This document shows positions 9,339 to 16,947 of a DNA stretch of 56,243 bases, in pieces. A program made the position numbers and the translations under genes. This stretch comes from UBA8516 sp964434855 (GTDB lineage Archaea > Thermoproteota > Nitrososphaeria > Nitrososphaerales > Nitrosopumilaceae). The notes under the pieces are model-generated. The model was given only the letters and a program-made list of their open reading frames with translations, did not search any database and was not told where the DNA came from. The first letter of the stretch is position 1. Every line of letters starts with the position of its first letter. The stretch is taken from assembly GCA_964434855.1 (NCBI GenBank), contig CAYSWR010000004.1, positions 1 through 56,243 on the forward strand. Reading direction: 5' to 3'.

Positions 9339-10442
9339 GTGGTAGCACTATTGAATAAAAAAATTCTTGGCGGTGCAATAGCAGCAGGTGTAATAGCTGT
9401 TGTTATTACAATGGTATTCTTACCAACACAAACTACTGTAATGCAAAAAAATGAAAAACTCGGTTTATACATAATGACTCCATCTCCAACCCCCACCATT
9501 TCAAAACTAAAAGACGCGTATGCAGAAGCCGCATCTACAGGAATCGGAAGAAGTAATGTCTATCTTTTCTGGTCCACACTAGAACCGCAACAAGGACAAT
9601 ACAATTGGGAAATTCCTGATGCTCTTATGAGTCTCAACAAACAAAATGATCTCAAAGTAACATTGTACTTTTCGATAATTAACAACCGTGTTTTTGGTCC
9701 GTTTCCAACTTGGATGGGAGAGCTACAACTTGATGATGATCTAAAGGAAAAAACTATCAAAGTTCTTGATGACATTTTATCAAGATATGGAATTATTGAT
9801 CATGTAATAATAGGTGGAGAAATCGACGCATATTTCCGTGAACATGAAAATGAAATTACAAAATATGAGAAATTTTTCACAGGCGTATATAACGAACTTA
9901 AAGAGAAACATCCGAACGCAAAATTTGGAAACTCATTTTCACTTCACGGTGTGTTAAACCATCAACAAGAAGATCTTGTTGGCAAGCTAAATCAGGGAGA
10001 TTTTATCGCTTTTACATATTTTCCTGTAAATGTATTAAATGAAATAGACAAAACTCCAGAAGAAGCAGGCAAAAATCTCGAAAGAATATTGGATTTAGTG
10101 GGAAACAAACAATTTGCTTTAATGGAAATAAGCTGGACCACGGCAGAATCCGTTGGTGGAAGCAAAGATGGACAGGTAAAATTTATGAAAGTAGTATATG
10201 ATTTTTACAGAAAAAATGAACCGCGATTTGAGTTTCTTTCTTGGTATAGGCAATATGACAGACCAATAGAAAGTTGCATGAAGAGTCTTAACACAAGTTT
10301 TGATATCAGTTTTGGAAATGAGTTTGTATTACAACGCACAGCTGAATACATTTGCGGTGCTGGATTAATTGACATTGATAAAAATGCAAAGCCTGGATGG
10401 GAAGAATTTAAAAAACAAGTACAATTCAATCCTAACTCTTAA
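9339..10442 (+). CDS. membrane-anchored TIM-barrel glycosidase-like protein
   Basis: 367 residues starting at GTG 9339. A hydrophobic segment at about residues 9-28 (ILGGAIAAGVIAVVITMVF) should anchor it with the rest outside the cell. The body reads like a clan-A glycoside hydrolase: LFWSTLEPQQGQYNWEIPD resembles the substrate-binding strand of such barrels, E161 in HVIIGGEIDAYF fits the acid/base position and E263 in FALMEISWTT fits the nucleophile position. A specific family cannot be assigned. Catalysis is inferred from these two glutamates only. It is followed after a few bases by another exported protein, suggesting a surface-related pair unrelated to nrdJ. Confidence 0.6.
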   Translation: MVALLNKKILGGAIAAGVIAVVITMVFLPTQTTVMQKNEKLGLYIMTPSPTPTISKLKDAYAEAASTGIGRSNVYLFWSTLEPQQGQYNWEIPDALMSLNKQNDLKVTLYFSIINNRVFGPFPTWMGELQLDDDLKEKTIKVLDDILSRYGIIDHVIIGGEIDAYFREHENEITKYEKFFTGVYNELKEKHPNAKFGNSFSLHGVLNHQQEDLVGKLNQGDFIAFTYFPVNVLNEIDKTPEEAGKNLERILDLVGNKQFALMEISWTTAESVGGSKDGQVKFMKVVYDFYRKNEPRFEFLSWYRQYDRPIESCMKSLNTSFDISFGNEFVLQRTAEYICGAGLIDIDKNAKPGWEEFKKQVQFNPNS

Positions 10443-10469
10443 TTATTGTACAAAGGAGATTCTGTATAC

Positions 10470-11651
10470 TTGAGATACTCTGTCTTTCTCGTTATATCAT
10501 TACTATTAGCAAATCTTATTCCTGTATTTGGTGATGATTACATTCCCCCCACAACACAAGAGCAACAACTATACAAAAAATTACTTGCCGAATTTGAAAG
10601 ACTCAATGTTGAAAAAAAGGATGTAAGCGAGATACTTGAGACGTTTGAAAATCCATTGATAATTTCTTTTCCATGCGATTCTACTGATCTAAATGATCTA
10701 GTAGTTGGTGTAATCAAAACAAAATTAACAAGATTTGATGAAACTCAAACTCATGAGGAAGGAGTAATCACAGGTGGGACATACACTTGGAAATGTACTG
10801 TTACAACTTCAGAAGGTAAGATAACTATCGATTGTGATAATGAATTAAAGATAAATTCTGATTATCTAACACAAGATGTGCAAAAAGATCCAAGAATAAA
10901 AAAAATTGAAAATCAAATTATGATGTACCATGAATTTCTGCATGGGCAACTAATGATTGACGCTATAGAGTCATCTGAAAAATGGAGAAATGACACATGT
11001 AATAAACCGCCAGGAGGGAAAATTGATTATTCGTATTCTGACAAAACCCATAAAATAATTAATCCACTTCAACAAGAATTTGCTGCTCAACTAATAGAAC
11101 AAGCTGGAGGTAAAATGGTTGTTAAAGAAATAACAATAGGAGAAACTAATGATGGTTCATTTGCAAAAAAAGTAGGAAGCTTAAATGATTTCCCACAATT
11201 TATAAAAAATGGAATTAGTGTTAGTTTGCGTGGAACAAATCTTGTCAATACAAAATTTTTATCACAAGACTCTGATATTATCCTATACGGCAATCTCATA
11301 AACAAGACAGAGTCTGGTATTGCGTGGCTTTACATATTTGGTATGCAGCCAGAGCAATCTGGGAATAAACAATTAGTAGAAACTAAAATACACATTCCAG
11401 ATTGGATTAAGAAAAACGCTGGTTGGTGGGTAGACGGTACAATAAGTAGCACGGATTTCCTGAAAGGAATTGAATATCTTATTCAACGGGGAATGATATC
11501 TGTCCCGCATACTGAAAGACAACATAGTATAGATAAAATCCCAAACTGGGTAAAACAAAATGCCGCTTTATGGTCTGAAGGAAAGATAGATGATAAAACA
11601 TTTGCCGCAGGAATTCAATACTTGATCTCAATTGGAATTATTTCAGTTTAG
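10470..11651 (+). CDS. secreted HExxH protein with two C-terminal Trp-rich repeats
   Basis: 393 residues from TTG 10470, chosen because AAAGGAGAT at 10452-10460 sits at ribosome-binding distance and the protein then begins with a signal peptide (MRYSVFLVISLLLANLIPVFG). TTG 10446 is an alternative. HEFLH at residues 154-158 matches the zinc-metalloprotease HExxH motif within YHEFLHGQLMID. Two tandem copies of a roughly 37-residue module follow at the C-terminus, starting near residues 309 (IPDWIKKNAGWW) and 357 (IPNWVKQNAALW), 48 residues apart. This repeat is familiar from exported thaumarchaeal proteins. Peptidase activity is inferred, not shown. Confidence 0.6.
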   Translation: MRYSVFLVISLLLANLIPVFGDDYIPPTTQEQQLYKKLLAEFERLNVEKKDVSEILETFENPLIISFPCDSTDLNDLVVGVIKTKLTRFDETQTHEEGVITGGTYTWKCTVTTSEGKITIDCDNELKINSDYLTQDVQKDPRIKKIENQIMMYHEFLHGQLMIDAIESSEKWRNDTCNKPPGGKIDYSYSDKTHKIINPLQQEFAAQLIEQAGGKMVVKEITIGETNDGSFAKKVGSLNDFPQFIKNGISVSLRGTNLVNTKFLSQDSDIILYGNLINKTESGIAWLYIFGMQPEQSGNKQLVETKIHIPDWIKKNAGWWVDGTISSTDFLKGIEYLIQRGMISVPHTERQHSIDKIPNWVKQNAALWSEGKIDDKTFAAGIQYLISIGIISV

Positions 11652-11660
11652 AACAAAAGA

Positions 11661-11734
11661 TGCGGTCGCCGGGATTTGAACCCGGGTAACGGGCTTGGAA
11701 GGCCAGTGTACTAACCAAACTATACTACGACCGC
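11661..11734 (-). tRNA. tRNA-Gly (anticodon TCC)
   Basis: On the minus strand the acceptor arms GCGGTCG and CGACCGC pair fully, followed by discriminator A at 11661. The D stem (GTAT/GTAC) and T stem (CCGGG-type arm around TTCAAAT) are intact. The anticodon loop CTTCCAA gives anticodon TCC (complement of 11697-11699). No intron and no encoded CCA. The anticodon stem CTGGC/GCCCG has one U-C mismatch at its second pair, which is unusual. Confidence 0.93.
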
Positions 11735-11755
11735 TTAACACTGCCAATCTTTAAC

Positions 11756-12424
11756 CTACATAATAATTCTTTTTTCACACTCATATAATAGACGAGAAAT
11801 CACTACATGAGCTTCCAAAGGATTTTTGTCAACAGAAACTAGATTATCGATCTTTTTTAATATTTCATCAGAAAAATGTCCTTTTGAAAATCCACCAATA
11901 ACGATACATGAATCTCTTCCAACATCTGCCGCAATTTTATCATACGAACTTGTTTGTCCTCTTGTAGAAAAACCAATCACTTTTTTTGCACCAATCGCAT
12001 CAACCAGATCACCAAAAGTCATATCTTTTATCTCAAGTAATTTTTTGCTATCTAGTTCTATTTTTTTCTCAGAGTATAGCTTTTCAATCAAACCAACAAA
12101 TCTGTGATAAGATTTTGGTAGCCGAACATTGTCTCCAACAAAAATTACTTTGTCATCTATGGTATGAACATAAACATGAAGTTTCTTCTCAAAATACAAA
12201 GGAATAGTACAGCATTCAAGAAGACAAAAATGGACCAAATCTGGTCTGCCACGTTTTATCTCATTCTTGATTCCCTTCATTGCAGCAAAATGCCAAGATA
12301 TATCTAAAATAACTTTAGATGGTTTCTTGCCCATCTTTTTACTATATGCAAGCACAGAATTATGATTCTGTAGTTCTTTAGGAACTAATTCCAGCGCAGA
12401 CTCGGCCAGTATCAATGAAAGCAA
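11756..12424 (-). CDS. nep1: 16S rRNA pseudouridine N1-methyltransferase Nep1 (Emg1)
   Basis: 222 residues with the SPOUT-class Nep1 pattern: N-terminal LILAESALELVP, then DISWHFAAMKG and RGRPDLVHFCLLECC, and the C-terminal cofactor knot with VIGFSTRG and SCIVIGGFSKGHF. The enzyme methylates N1 of a pseudouridine in the small-subunit decoding region and acts in ribosome assembly. Length is normal for archaea. It is divergently transcribed from rnp4, so both flank a shared 36-bp promoter region; tRNA-Gly lies just downstream on the same strand. Confidence 0.92.
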   Translation of the reverse strand: MLSLILAESALELVPKELQNHNSVLAYSKKMGKKPSKVILDISWHFAAMKGIKNEIKRGRPDLVHFCLLECCTIPLYFEKKLHVYVHTIDDKVIFVGDNVRLPKSYHRFVGLIEKLYSEKKIELDSKKLLEIKDMTFGDLVDAIGAKKVIGFSTRGQTSSYDKIAADVGRDSCIVIGGFSKGHFSDEILKKIDNLVSVDKNPLEAHVVISRLLYECEKRIIM

Positions 12425-12460
12425 GATTGTATTTTAAGGGTAAGACATTATTTAACTTCC

Positions 12461-12769
12461 ATGAAAGCAGCAATACGCCAGATTGCATTAGAAAGAATGG
12501 AAATCCTAGTTCGAAACGCTATATCAAACTCAAGAAATAATCCATCATTAGCGCAAAGACAGGCAACTCTTGCAAAAAAAATTAGTACCAAATATAGAAT
12601 AAGAATGCCTTATCATATACGGATGAACTTTTGTAAAAAGTGTAAAAAATTTATTGCTCCAGGAGTTGGTGCAAGAATCAGAATTGGTCGATCTTCTGTA
12701 AAATCAATTCGTATAACATGCGTGTTCTGTAATCATACATATAGAAAGATCATTTCCAAAGCTCAATGA
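12461..12769 (+). CDS. rnp4: ribonuclease P protein component 4 (Rpp21 homologue)
   Basis: 102 residues. The N-terminal helices (AIRQIALERMEILV, LAQRQATLAKKISTKY) are followed by the Rpr2/Rpp21 zinc ribbon with FCKKCKKF and CVFC knuckles. It binds the specificity domain of RNase P RNA and improves pre-tRNA 5' processing. The downstream neighbours are rps19e and the PDCD5 homologue, a grouping that recurs in archaea, which supports the assignment. Confidence 0.92.
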   Translation: MKAAIRQIALERMEILVRNAISNSRNNPSLAQRQATLAKKISTKYRIRMPYHIRMNFCKKCKKFIAPGVGARIRIGRSSVKSIRITCVFCNHTYRKIISKAQ

Positions 12770-12776
12770 TTTATAA
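12770..12776 (+). promoter_or_regulatory. TATA box of rps19e
   Basis: TTTATAA is centred 28 bp before ATG 12801 and begins right after the rnp4 stop codon, so rps19e can be transcribed separately from rnp4. Confidence 0.5.
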
Positions 12777-12800
12777 GACGAACTGAAAACTTTCATTTTC

Positions 12801-13253
12801 ATGGCAAAGGCATACGATGTACCAGCCGATGTACTGATTAACAAACTATCGGAGATTCTAAAAAATGAAGAAATCTCAACTCCAAGCTGGATTCCATTTG
12901 TTAAGACTGGTCCACATGCAGAAAAACCACCGCAAAAAAATGACTGGTGGTATACAAGATGTGCATCACTTCTTAGAAAAATATACCTTCATGGTCCAAT
13001 AGGTGTAAAAGATCTTCGTGGTATGTATGGGGGAGTAAAAGCAGTTGGATATGGTGGAAATCATCACCGAGATGCTGGTGGTGCCATAATTAGAACAGCC
13101 ATCCACAATCTAGAAAAACTTGGCTACATTGACAAAGTGGAAGGAAAAGGAAGAACTATCTCCCATCAAGGAATGAAAAAAATCGACGGAGTTGCAACAG
13201 AAATTCTAAACGAGTTAGTTGTAAAAAATCCAAATCTTAAGAAATATTCCTAG
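12801..13253 (+). CDS. rps19e: 30S ribosomal protein S19e
   Basis: 150 residues matching the archaeal/eukaryotic S19e family along its length: AYDVPADVLINKL at the N-terminus, then WWYTRCASLLRKIY, GPIGVKDLRGMYGG and the helix AIIRTAIHNLEKLGYI. It is a small-subunit head protein needed for late pre-rRNA processing. ATG 12801 gives the standard N-terminus. The PDCD5 gene begins 9 bp downstream, so the two are probably cotranscribed. Confidence 0.97.
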   Translation: MAKAYDVPADVLINKLSEILKNEEISTPSWIPFVKTGPHAEKPPQKNDWWYTRCASLLRKIYLHGPIGVKDLRGMYGGVKAVGYGGNHHRDAGGAIIRTAIHNLEKLGYIDKVEGKGRTISHQGMKKIDGVATEILNELVVKNPNLKKYS

Positions 13254-13262
13254 TGTGGTTTT

Positions 13263-13541
13263 ATGAGTAACCCAAACCAAGGTAATGAAAGAGAACCTAC
13301 CGAAGCTGAAGTTAATGCAATGAAAGAACAAGCATTACGAACTTTACTTGAACCACAAGCAAGACTTAGGTTAAACAACGTTAGGATGGTCAAACCTGAA
13401 CTTGCTACAATGGTTGAAAATTATCTTATTGGTATGGCATCACAAGGTAAACTAAACACACAAATTTCTGATGATCAACTAAAACAAATTCTACAATCAG
13501 TTCAACAACCAAAACGTGATTTCAAAATTAATCGAAAATAG
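13263..13541 (+). CDS. DNA-binding protein of the PDCD5 (TFAR19) family
   Basis: 92 residues, with the family core ALRTLLEPQARLRLNNVRMVKPELATMVENYL-type helices and the GKLNTQISDDQLKQIL segment. Archaeal members are small three-helix bundle proteins that bind nucleic acid weakly. The charged N-terminus is disordered. Position straight after rps19e is conserved in many archaea. Physiological role is uncertain; some members associate with chaperonin complexes in eukaryotes. Confidence 0.9.
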   Translation: MSNPNQGNEREPTEAEVNAMKEQALRTLLEPQARLRLNNVRMVKPELATMVENYLIGMASQGKLNTQISDDQLKQILQSVQQPKRDFKINRK

Positions 13542-13583
13542 ATTAGCGAAAATATATTAGGGGCAAATTAAGCGTCTGTAAAT

Positions 13584-14654
13584 ATGAAGGCAGTAGTATA
13601 TGAAGAATATGCGCCTGATGATAATTATAAGCGAATTTTAAAAGTAAAAGATATTTCTGAACCAAAACCAAAACCTGATGAAGTAGTTTTTAAAGTTAAA
13701 GCGGCAGCTTTGAATTATAATGATATTTGGGGAATGAGAGGACAACCAGTTGCAGTACCATTGCCTCATGTTTCTGGTTCCGATGCAGCAGGAGAAGTTA
13801 TTGCAGTTGGTGAAGATGTTAGAAATTTCAAAGTAGGTGATAAAGTCGTTTCTCATTCAAACATGTCATGCAGAGTTTGTTCTGCATGTACTGATGGACG
13901 AGAATTTGATTGTATTAAAAGAACGATCTGGGGATTTCAAACAGGTCCAACATGGGGAGCTTTTTCTGAAATCACTCATTTGCCAGAAGTAAATGTTGCA
14001 AAGATTCCTGAGGGAGTCAGTTTTGATGAAGCAGCAGCTGCATCAATGACACTACTTACATCGTGGCACATGCTTGTAGGTAGAGCGAAGATACGACCAG
14101 GTCAAACTGTACTTATCATGGGCGGTGGTTCTGGTGTTGGAAGTTTTGGTATTCAAATTGCAAAACTTTACAATTGTACCGTAATTTCAACAGCAAGTCC
14201 TGACAAGCTAGACAAGTTAAAAGAACTTGGTGCTGATTATGCTGTAGATCACAGAAAAGAAGATTGGGGCAAAGAAGTCTTTAAGATTACAAAAGAAATT
14301 AGTGCTAAAACAGGTGTAATTCCTGGAATTGATGTTTCATTTGATCACATTGGACAAACACACTGGAACCAACAGCTTACTTTGCTAAAGTACGGTGGAA
14401 CACTTGTTTCTTGTGGTGCAACAACTGGCTATGATGCAAAAACTGATCTAAGACACATCTTCTTCAAAGGAACTAACATACTAGGCTCTACACAAGGAAC
14501 TAAAGCTGAATTAGAACAAGGATTATACTGGATGGGTAAAGGTAAGATAAAAGCAGTAATTGATTCAGTATATTCGTTTGAACAGGCTGCAGAAGCACAC
14601 ACAAAGATGCTGACTGGCAAAGGCCTATTCGGTAAAATCTTAATGAAACCCTAA
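13584..14654 (+). CDS. zinc-containing medium-chain dehydrogenase/reductase (acyl-CoA reductase candidate)
   Basis: 356 residues. The N-terminal GroES-like domain carries the structural-zinc cysteines (CRVCSACTDGREFDC, near residues 94-107) and the Rossmann domain shows GGGSGVGSFG near residue 180. It ends with the usual GKGLFGKILMKP. This is the NADPH quinone/enoyl-type reductase side of the MDR family. In Sulfolobales, acryloyl-CoA reductase of the 3-hydroxypropionate/4-hydroxybutyrate cycle is an MDR enzyme, so that is a reasonable candidate role, but other enones or aldehydes are possible. A TATA-like AAATATATTA lies about 30 bp before ATG. A CitE-like lyase follows 14 bp downstream. Confidence 0.75.
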   Translation: MKAVVYEEYAPDDNYKRILKVKDISEPKPKPDEVVFKVKAAALNYNDIWGMRGQPVAVPLPHVSGSDAAGEVIAVGEDVRNFKVGDKVVSHSNMSCRVCSACTDGREFDCIKRTIWGFQTGPTWGAFSEITHLPEVNVAKIPEGVSFDEAAAASMTLLTSWHMLVGRAKIRPGQTVLIMGGGSGVGSFGIQIAKLYNCTVISTASPDKLDKLKELGADYAVDHRKEDWGKEVFKITKEISAKTGVIPGIDVSFDHIGQTHWNQQLTLLKYGGTLVSCGATTGYDAKTDLRHIFFKGTNILGSTQGTKAELEQGLYWMGKGKIKAVIDSVYSFEQAAEAHTKMLTGKGLFGKILMKP

Positions 14655-14668
14655 GCCTAGTCTATTTC

Positions 14669-15529
14669 ATGGCTAGACTTTTGCGAAGCCTCATTTTTGT
14701 TCCAGGAAACAATCTCAGATTTTTAGAAAAGGCAAAGACTCTACTTGGAGATATAGTGTGTTTTGATTTAGAAGATTCTGTCCCACTAAATGAAAAAGAT
14801 TCTGCAAGAAATCTTATCAAAAAAGCCTTGACAAAACGCTCTGAATACAAAGCTGAAGTATATGTAAGAACAAATTCAACAGTCTCTGGATTAATTCCTG
14901 ATGATTTACGTCAAATAGTTCAGAAAGGAATTGATGGTATAGTTATTCCAAAAGTGAATAATGTAAAAGAATTTAAAAAAATTGAAAAACTTCTTGTGGC
15001 CTTGGAGAAAAAACGTAAACTAAAACCAATTGAACTAATACCATCAATAGAATCTGCTGAAGGAGTGATAAACGCGTACAATATTGCATCATCAAGCAAG
15101 AGAACATCTTTTGTGGTGTTTGGTGTGTTTGATTTGTTAAATGATATGGGTATAGAATATACAAAACAAGCTGATGGTGCAAAATATGCAAGAGCCAAAA
15201 TTCCACTAGATGCAAAAGCAGCCGGAAAATATGCAATAGATGCTATCTGGCAAGATCTAAATGATGAAACCGGTCTTGAACAAGATTGTATAATTGGAAG
15301 AAATCTAGGATACGTAGGAAAGAGTACAATTCATCCAAACCAGATATCAGCTGTACACAAGATATTTCATCCAACCAAATATGAGGTAGAATGGGCAGAA
15401 AAGGTATGCCAAGTCTATGTAAAGTCAACAAAGAAAAACAAAGGAGCAACAGTAGTGGAAGGAAAGATGATTGACGAAGTTCATTTTAAGCGAGCTAAAG
15501 CTCTATTAGATTCAGTGAGGAACATCTAG
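14669..15529 (+). CDS. HpcH/HpaI aldolase, CitE-like (malyl/citramalyl-CoA lyase-type)
   Basis: 286 residues with the CitE fold: N-terminal LRSLIFVPGNNLRFLEKA, the acidic metal site in VCFDLEDSVP, VYVRTNS, GIVIPKVNN and the second acidic strand ELIPSIESAEGVINAYNIA. Late KSTIHPNQISAVHKIF is also typical. These enzymes make or cleave C-C bonds between CoA thioesters and 2-oxoacids such as glyoxylate, pyruvate or oxaloacetate. The substrate is not fixed by sequence. Tight spacing to the upstream reductase suggests a two-gene operon of CoA-ester metabolism. Confidence 0.85.
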   Translation: MARLLRSLIFVPGNNLRFLEKAKTLLGDIVCFDLEDSVPLNEKDSARNLIKKALTKRSEYKAEVYVRTNSTVSGLIPDDLRQIVQKGIDGIVIPKVNNVKEFKKIEKLLVALEKKRKLKPIELIPSIESAEGVINAYNIASSSKRTSFVVFGVFDLLNDMGIEYTKQADGAKYARAKIPLDAKAAGKYAIDAIWQDLNDETGLEQDCIIGRNLGYVGKSTIHPNQISAVHKIFHPTKYEVEWAEKVCQVYVKSTKKNKGATVVEGKMIDEVHFKRAKALLDSVRNI

Positions 15530-15572
15530 AACAAACGTAGGCACGAAATTAGCAACACAATAAAATAAGTAA

Positions 15573-15578
15573 TTTATA
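15573..15578 (+). promoter_or_regulatory. TATA box of the riboflavin synthase gene
   Basis: TTTATA lies 26 bp before the GTG at 15601, supporting GTG as the leaderless start and a promoter at the head of the riboflavin operon. Confidence 0.5.
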
Positions 15579-15600
15579 CGCTTTAGAACAATTTTATCAA

Positions 15601-16191
15601 GTGTTTACAGGGATAGTAGAAGGTATTGGAATAATAAAGAAATTTAAAAAGAAAACAAATACTCGAAGTGCTGCCAAGATGAAAGTGGAACTAGGTAATC
15701 TTGCAAAAGGACTCAAAGCTGGTCATAGTGTTGCAATAAATGGTGTTTGCCTTACTGTTACAAAAATTTCTAAGGGCGAAGCAGAATTTGAAATGATTGG
15801 AGAAACTATAAAGAAAACTGATCTTGGAAAACTAGAATCTGGAGATAAAGTAAACATAGAACGTAGCTTGAAGGTTGGTGATAGAATGGAAGGTCATTTT
15901 GTTCTAGGACACATCGATGGTACTGGGAAAATAATAAACATAGAAAAATTACCAAAAGAAATCAAACTCTGGATCGAACTTACAAATGATCTAACAAAAC
16001 ATGTTGTTAAAAAAGGATCAATTGCAATAGATGGAATAAGCTTAACACTAGCTGATGTAATAAAAAATAAAATTTCCGTATGCATCATACCGCATACAAT
16101 GGAAACTACAAATCTTGATTCTAAAAAAATTGGCGACAAAGTTAATATTGAAACCGATATACTTGGCAAATACACAACTGCTAGAAGATGA
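15601..16191 (+). CDS. ribE: riboflavin synthase, alpha-chain (bacterial/eukaryotic two-repeat type)
   Basis: 196 residues from GTG 15601, beginning with the hallmark MFTGIVEGIG. Two internally similar lumazine-binding repeats follow: the first around VAINGVCLTVT, the second around FVLGHIDGTGKI and SIAIDGISLTLADV. It dismutates two molecules of 6,7-dimethyl-8-ribityllumazine to riboflavin. Most euryarchaea instead use an unrelated archaeal riboflavin synthase, so the bacterial-type enzyme beside archaeal GTP cyclohydrolase III makes this a mosaic pathway. A promoter region of 73 bp separates it from ribB. Confidence 0.95.
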   Translation: MFTGIVEGIGIIKKFKKKTNTRSAAKMKVELGNLAKGLKAGHSVAINGVCLTVTKISKGEAEFEMIGETIKKTDLGKLESGDKVNIERSLKVGDRMEGHFVLGHIDGTGKIINIEKLPKEIKLWIELTNDLTKHVVKKGSIAIDGISLTLADVIKNKISVCIIPHTMETTNLDSKKIGDKVNIETDILGKYTTARR

Positions 16192-16195
16192 CAAT

Positions 16196-16231
16196 TTACT
16201 ACTTTTGTAGTAGTAACTAATTTTGTAGTAA
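16196..16231. promoter_or_regulatory. palindrome plus direct repeat upstream of ribB, candidate operator
   Basis: TTACTAC at 16196-16202 pairs with GTAGTAA at 16210-16216 across a 7-base loop. The decamer TTTTGTAGTA occurs at 16203-16212 and again at 16221-16230, 18 bp apart. The cluster sits immediately upstream of the ribB TATA box. A flavin-responsive regulator such as RbkR, known to control archaeal riboflavin genes, is a plausible binder; this is inference. Confidence 0.5.
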
Positions 16232-16233
16232 GC

Positions 16234-16241
16234 TTTATAAT
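16234..16241 (+). promoter_or_regulatory. TATA box of ribB
   Basis: TTTATAAT is centred 27 bp before ATG 16265, so the transcript should start at or a few bases before the start codon. Confidence 0.5.
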
Positions 16242-16245
16242 TACT

Positions 16246-16259
16246 AAAATGATCATTTT
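16246..16259. promoter_or_regulatory. 14-bp perfect palindrome over the ribB transcription start
   Basis: AAAATGATCATTTT reads identically on both strands and occupies the stretch between the ribB TATA box and its ATG. A protein bound here would block initiation. Confidence 0.4.
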
Positions 16260-16264
16260 ATTAA

Positions 16265-16945
16265 ATGTCTTTAAATGAAACAATTTCTTCACTAAAAAGT
16301 GGCGAGTTTATTCTACTTCATGATGCAGGAAAACGTGAGAATGAGGTAGACATGGTAGTCGCAGCGGAGTTTGTTACTCCTGCACACATAGCAAGAATGC
16401 GTCAACACGCAGGGGGGCTTGTTTGTCTTACGATAAACCACTCATTTGCTCAAAACTTAGGATTGCACTATATGCATGATATTCTTTCCAATTCGCAAGA
16501 AGTTGATAACGAATCTAAAAAAATGATTATGGGAAAAGCACCATATGGTGATCAACCATCTTTTTCAATTTCAATAAATCATATCCAGACTTACACTGGA
16601 ATAACTGATAGAGACAGATCTCTAACAATAAAAGAAATGGCCAGTCTTTACAAAAATCTAAATGGAAATAAGAAACAAGAATTCATCTCTTCCTTTAAAA
16701 CTCCAGGACATGTACCGGTATTAATAGCAAAAAATGGATTATTATCAAATAGATTAGGTCACACAGAAATGTCGATATATTTGATGGAGCTCTCAAAATT
16801 ATCACCTGTTGCAGCAATATGTGAAATGCTAGATTCAGAATCGTATACAGCTTTATCAGTTGAAAAAGCTAAAAAATATGCAAAAGAAAACGCAATTCCG
16901 TTTCTAGAAGGTAAAGAACTTTTAGAATTCTCTAAGGTGCATTAA
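16265..16945 (+). CDS. ribB: 3,4-dihydroxy-2-butanone 4-phosphate synthase
   Basis: 226 residues. The metal/ribulose-5-phosphate site is visible as LLHDAGKRENEVDMVVAAEF, and HAGGLVCLTI, ITDRDRSLTI and RLGHTEMSI further on match the family. It produces the four-carbon unit that lumazine synthase joins to the ribitylamino-pyrimidine. There is no fused GTP cyclohydrolase II domain, in line with the archaeal GTP cyclohydrolase III located three genes on. It has its own promoter with repeats, and ribH starts 3 bp after its stop. Confidence 0.95.
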   Translation: MSLNETISSLKSGEFILLHDAGKRENEVDMVVAAEFVTPAHIARMRQHAGGLVCLTINHSFAQNLGLHYMHDILSNSQEVDNESKKMIMGKAPYGDQPSFSISINHIQTYTGITDRDRSLTIKEMASLYKNLNGNKKQEFISSFKTPGHVPVLIAKNGLLSNRLGHTEMSIYLMELSKLSPVAAICEMLDSESYTALSVEKAKKYAKENAIPFLEGKELLEFSKVH

Positions 16946-16947
16946 TT

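Noticed and set aside
16192..16264. FMN riboswitch before ribB
   Set aside because: Too short, no GC-rich multi-helix structure, and a TATA box lies inside the stretch so most of it is not transcribed with ribB.
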